DNA of 40,097 nucleotides, taken from IMG/VR virus record IMGVR_UViG_3300031825_000038, positions 1 to 40,097 of that record. The stretch is one strand, 5' to 3'. Both the position numbers and the translations under genes were made by a program. The notes under the pieces were generated by a model that searched no databases, was not told the DNA's origin, and saw only the letters and a program-made list of their open reading frames with translations. The stretch comes from a virus. This document shows, one piece after another, positions 37,885 through 40,097 of this stretch; within the stretch, counting starts at the first letter, position 1; each line of letters opens with the position of its first letter.

Positions 37885-38537
37885 TGGCCCGCACCCACGC
37901 CCGCGTGCACCTGGATATCTGGTCCGACGATGACTGGCGCGCGCTGTCGCACGACGGACAGTGGCTCTACGTGGCGCTCCTCACCTCACCAACGCTCTCA
38001 TTCTGCGGCGTGGCCGACTGGCGGCCGGCGCGCATCGCCCCGCTCTCATCGGACATGACTCCAGAGGCCGTGTGCTACTGCGCCGAGGAGCTGATCCAGG
38101 GCCGGTTCATCCTGCCCGACCCGTCCACCGAGGAAGTGTTGATCCGGTCGTTCGTCAAGTGGGACGGTCTCATGGCGACACCCAACATCGCCAAGGCCAT
38201 GGCTCGCGACCACGGAGCCACCGCATCCTCGGTCCTCCGAGCCGTCGCGGTTGACGAACTGACGAAGCTCAAGCGGAAGACGTCGGATCTCGGCGGGTGG
38301 AAGTCGATCGGCGACCTCCTCAAGAAGTCGCGCATGACGTTCGACGAGGGCCTGTCGCAACTATGCCGGGAACCTTTGGGGGAAGGTTCGGACCAAGGTT
38401 CGGGAGAACCATACGACCAACGTTCCCGAATCCGTCGCCTACTCCTTTCTCCTATCTCCCTGCTCCCTTCTCCAGTTGACTCGCCTTCATCATCGATCGT
38501 TAGGAAATACCCCGCGGGCGGGGAGACGGCCCGATGA
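37884..38537 (+). CDS. Replication initiator-like protein (winged helix)
   Basis: A 217-residue protein from ATG 37884. MARTHARVHLDIWSDDDWRALSHDGQWLYVALLTSPTLSFCGVADWRPARIA is the opening of phage replication proteins with a DnaD/GntR-like winged helix. EVLIRSFVKWDGLMATPNIAKAMA follows in the same domain. From about residue 160 the sequence turns low-complexity (EPLGEGSDQGSGEPYDQRSR, then SPISLLPSPVDSPSSS). In that stretch the DNA carries iteron-like repeats and a pyrimidine-rich tract, resembling the origin inside lambda gene O. No helicase gene is found, so host DnaB would be required. Confidence 0.75.
   Translation: MARTHARVHLDIWSDDDWRALSHDGQWLYVALLTSPTLSFCGVADWRPARIAPLSSDMTPEAVCYCAEELIQGRFILPDPSTEEVLIRSFVKWDGLMATPNIAKAMARDHGATASSVLRAVAVDELTKLKRKTSDLGGWKSIGDLLKKSRMTFDEGLSQLCREPLGEGSDQGSGEPYDQRSRIRRLLLSPISLLPSPVDSPSSSIVRKYPAGGETAR
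38368..38515. other. Candidate origin of replication inside the initiator gene
   Basis: AAGGTTCGG at 38383-38391 and 38395-38403 (12 bp apart), an inverted relative GGGAACCTT at 38368-38376, and CAACGTTCCCG near 38418-38428 form an iteron-like group. Next comes a pyrimidine-rich, lower-GC tract (about 38440-38515; CTCCTTTCTCCTATCTCCC then TCATCATCGATCGTTAGGAA) unlike the rest of the genome. Position and order mirror lambda ori within O. Confidence 0.5.
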
Positions 38538-39022
38538 TGACCGGCTACCTGTCCGACTCGGAGGCGCACGTCCGCATCGCAGAGCTCATGCGGCGCATCG
38601 CCCATGACTGCGGCAAGGACTTCGACTTCGCGGGGTGTCGAGCGGCCATCGCGGCCGACCGGCACGACGGTCTCGACGAGCTGATGCGCGCGGCTGCGCT
38701 GTGTGCGGCAGACCGGGACGCCGCTACGCCGGCGGCGCTGTCGTGGGACCGGTTCTGGACGTCGGCCTCGGTCCACATGCGTTCACAGCGCCCCTCGGAC
38801 CCGGCGTGGCCGTTCTGCTCGATCCCTGGTCATCCGCGGATCAAGCGGGGCTCGAGGTGCTGGCGCTGTGACGCGGAGGCGGTGACGGATTCGAAGGCCG
38901 CGCCGCCGGTTGAGCTCGACGGGTTGCGGGCCGACGAGGCGGAGGCGGATCGGGCGGCCGTGTCGTCCGGTGCGGCTGTGGTGCGGGCTGCGTTGGCTGC
39001 GACGAGAGGCGGTGCGGCGTGA
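38534..39022 (+). CDS. Hypothetical protein following the initiator (162 aa)
   Basis: ATG 38534 overlaps the previous stop. Helical front (AHVRIAELMRRIAHDCGKDFDFAGCRAAIA), a Cys/His group in WPFCSIPGHPRIKRGSRCWRC that could bind zinc, and an Ala-rich helical tail. It takes the place of a helicase-loader gene (lambda P position) but has no AAA+ motifs. Function unknown. Confidence 0.7.
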   Translation: MMTGYLSDSEAHVRIAELMRRIAHDCGKDFDFAGCRAAIAADRHDGLDELMRAAALCAADRDAATPAALSWDRFWTSASVHMRSQRPSDPAWPFCSIPGHPRIKRGSRCWRCDAEAVTDSKAAPPVELDGLRADEAEADRAAVSSGAAVVRAALAATRGGAA

Positions 39023-39201
39023 CCGCCCTCGTATCCCGCGCCTGGTGTCTGGTGGATCCGTGGACTCCGTGTCCGTGGACGACATCGGGCACACCGGCGG
39101 AGGTGGAGCGTGCGGTGGCTCGGCACATTCGTGAGCAGCCGACGCATGCGGTGCAGACGAGCAGCAGACCGAGCGAGACGAGCGAGAGGACGACGACATG
39201 A
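39019..39201 (+). CDS. Small hypothetical protein (60 aa)
   Basis: GTG 39019 overlaps the previous stop and its own stop overlaps the next ATG. MTALVSRAWCLVDPWTPCPWTTSGTPAEVERAVARHIREQP then a Ser/Thr-rich tail. No family recognised. Confidence 0.55.
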   Translation: MTALVSRAWCLVDPWTPCPWTTSGTPAEVERAVARHIREQPTHAVQTSSRPSETSERTTT

Positions 39202-39941
39202 GCGAGACGAGCATGACGGCCAGCGACGAGGACCGGGACGCGCTGGCGCGGGCGCTTCACGACGCCTCCGAGATCGGGGGGGTGACCCCGCCATGGGATC
39301 GTGAGCAACCCGAGGGCCGTCAGCATTGGCTCGCGCTCTCCGACGCTGCCCTGGCCTGGTTCGCCTCCCGTCCCCAGGCCGCACCGAGTGCCTGCTGCGA
39401 GGCGACCGATGTGGTTGACGGCCACTGGCTGGTCGAGGTCCACCAGCACTGCACGTGCGGTGACGGCGGTCCGATGGGTCACGAGCCCGGATGTGGCACG
39501 GTTCCGTTGATCGACCTCGCGGGCCTTCCGGGCGGGGAGCACCTGCTGGCAGCACCGAGCGTGAGCCGGCCAGAGGCGGACGCGCTTCCGTCATGGGCGA
39601 CCGCGCTGGATCACGTCTGCATCACGGCGAAGTGCAGTGGCTGCGGTGAGCACGTGTCCCAGTTCGAGGACTCAGGAGTGGCCCACTTCGACTCGATCGA
39701 GGACGCCCTCGCGAGCATTGCGGACGACGACGACGACGCGGACCACGTGGTCATCGGCGACGAACTACTGTGCCGCAACTGCCGCGACAAGCGCGAGTGT
39801 GAGCGCGTCGGCCACGACTGGGTCCACCACGAGTCGTTCCTCGGCCCCTACAGCCGGACGGTTCCCGAGTTCTGGACCTGCTCGCTCTGCGGTCACGGGT
39901 CGAAGACGGACCCGACCCTCACGCACGAGGTGACCCCGTGA
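39198..39941 (+). CDS. Cys-rich multi-zinc-finger-like protein (247 aa)
   Basis: ATG 39198 opens a 247-residue acidic protein. Residues 1-60 are helical (EDRDALARALHDASEIGG, LSDAALAWFASRP). CC and CTCGDGGPMGHEPGC follow, then CSGC, CRNC and CSLC pairs spread over residues 147-235, suggesting two or more zinc ribbons. The Asp run (DDDDD) is unusual. Bases 39684-39941 recur at 1-261 with small differences, so this is the complete form of the truncated gene at the window start. Function unknown. Confidence 0.75.
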   Translation: MSETSMTASDEDRDALARALHDASEIGGVTPPWDREQPEGRQHWLALSDAALAWFASRPQAAPSACCEATDVVDGHWLVEVHQHCTCGDGGPMGHEPGCGTVPLIDLAGLPGGEHLLAAPSVSRPEADALPSWATALDHVCITAKCSGCGEHVSQFEDSGVAHFDSIEDALASIADDDDDADHVVIGDELLCRNCRDKRECERVGHDWVHHESFLGPYSRTVPEFWTCSLCGHGSKTDPTLTHEVTP

Positions 39942-40097
39942 CCGACCCGACGCCCCGTGAGCAGGCGGCGGAGGTGCTGGCGGCGCACGGGGAGCAGCAC
40001 ATCGCGACTGTCGACGGCGACCTTTGGTGCACGACCTGCGACCGGACCATCGGGTCGGCTGAGGACGACGCAGAGACCGACCGGGTGATCGCCACCC
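39938..40097 (+). CDS. VHRYVTEWRTA-family protein, 3'-truncated by the window edge
   Basis: GTG 39938 overlaps the previous stop. MTDPTPREQAAEVLAAHGEQHIATVDGDLWCTTC... starts like the 258-626 gene and then, from 39971, is base-for-base identical to 1546-1672 inside the 1399-1872 gene. If the molecule is circular with 40097 joined to 1673, the frame is kept and the gene ends at 1872 as a 119-residue protein. That protein would be collinear with the 258-626 product. Confidence 0.75.
   Translation, partial: MTDPTPREQAAEVLAAHGEQHIATVDGDLWCTTCDRTIGSAEDDAETDRVIAT
39971..40097 (+). repeat. 127-bp terminal repeat identical to 1546-1672
   Basis: The last 127 bases match 1546-1672 without a mismatch; the base before differs (39970 G, 1545 A). 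Together with the imperfect 1-261 / 39684-39941 repeat this indicates overlapping ends of a circular or circularly permuted genome assembled from mixed alleles. Confidence 0.8.

Noticed and set aside
1-40097. Insertion sequences or transposons
   Set aside because: No transposase-like protein and no terminal inverted repeats with target duplications were noticed; repeats present are explained by gene duplication, att sites, operators and hairpins.

Overview
The window looks like nearly the whole genome of a temperate, tailed actinobacteriophage with siphovirus morphology. It is GC-rich throughout, starts many genes with GTG, and packs genes with 4-base ATGA/GTGA overlaps. It carries a full head-tail-lysis module, a tyrosine integrase beside an intact attP, a CI/Cro-like switch and a small replication/recombination module. 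The attP core copies the 3' half of a tRNA-Lys(TTT) gene with the actinobacterial sequence, so the host is probably a member of the Actinomycetota. I cannot name the genus.

Layout. (1) About 1-4000, plus strand: small, Cys-rich or low-recognition proteins with clear paralogy to one another. (2) 4001-4125: tandem TTGACA boxes followed by a strong hairpin. (3) 4126-25280, plus: late operon, in order HNH protein, small and large terminase, portal, MuF-like protein, scaffold, major capsid protein (with an inserted domain), connectors, major tail protein (with an IPT/TIG domain), tail-assembly chaperones with a -1 frameshift, tape measure, minor tail proteins, M23 endolysin, membrane/holin proteins, and a fibre with a strict 21-residue repeat. 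Two tiny minus-strand genes sit inside this operon at 14741-15074. (4) 25290-25347: long bidirectional terminator. (5) 25364-29023, mostly minus: two unrecognised proteins under a promoter covered by two palindromic operators, integrase, attP with arm-type repeats, repressor. (6) 29024-29258: switch region with four GTCTACC repeats. (7) 29259-39941, plus: Cro-like protein, antirepressor, small early genes, YqaJ-type exonuclease with an OB-like partner, DnaQ-like exonuclease, C5 methyltransferase, HNH protein, replication protein with a candidate origin inside it, then back into the Cys-rich gene array.

The ends are informative. Bases 1-261 are a variant copy of 39684-39941. The last 127 bases (39971-40097) are identical to 1546-1672, with a mismatch just upstream. 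Joining 40097 to 1673 makes an in-frame 119-residue gene collinear with its paralogue at 258-626. The simplest reading is a circular map of about 38,425 bp, with bases 1-1545 as an alternative, expanded allele of the same locus. This is inference and needs reads to confirm.

Working model: in the lysogen the 28469-29023 repressor acts on the GTCTACC region. The rightward operon starts near 29180 and runs through antirepressor, recombination, replication and the small-gene array. Late genes are controlled near 4022-4101. The integrase uses the adjacent attP to enter a tRNA-Lys gene.
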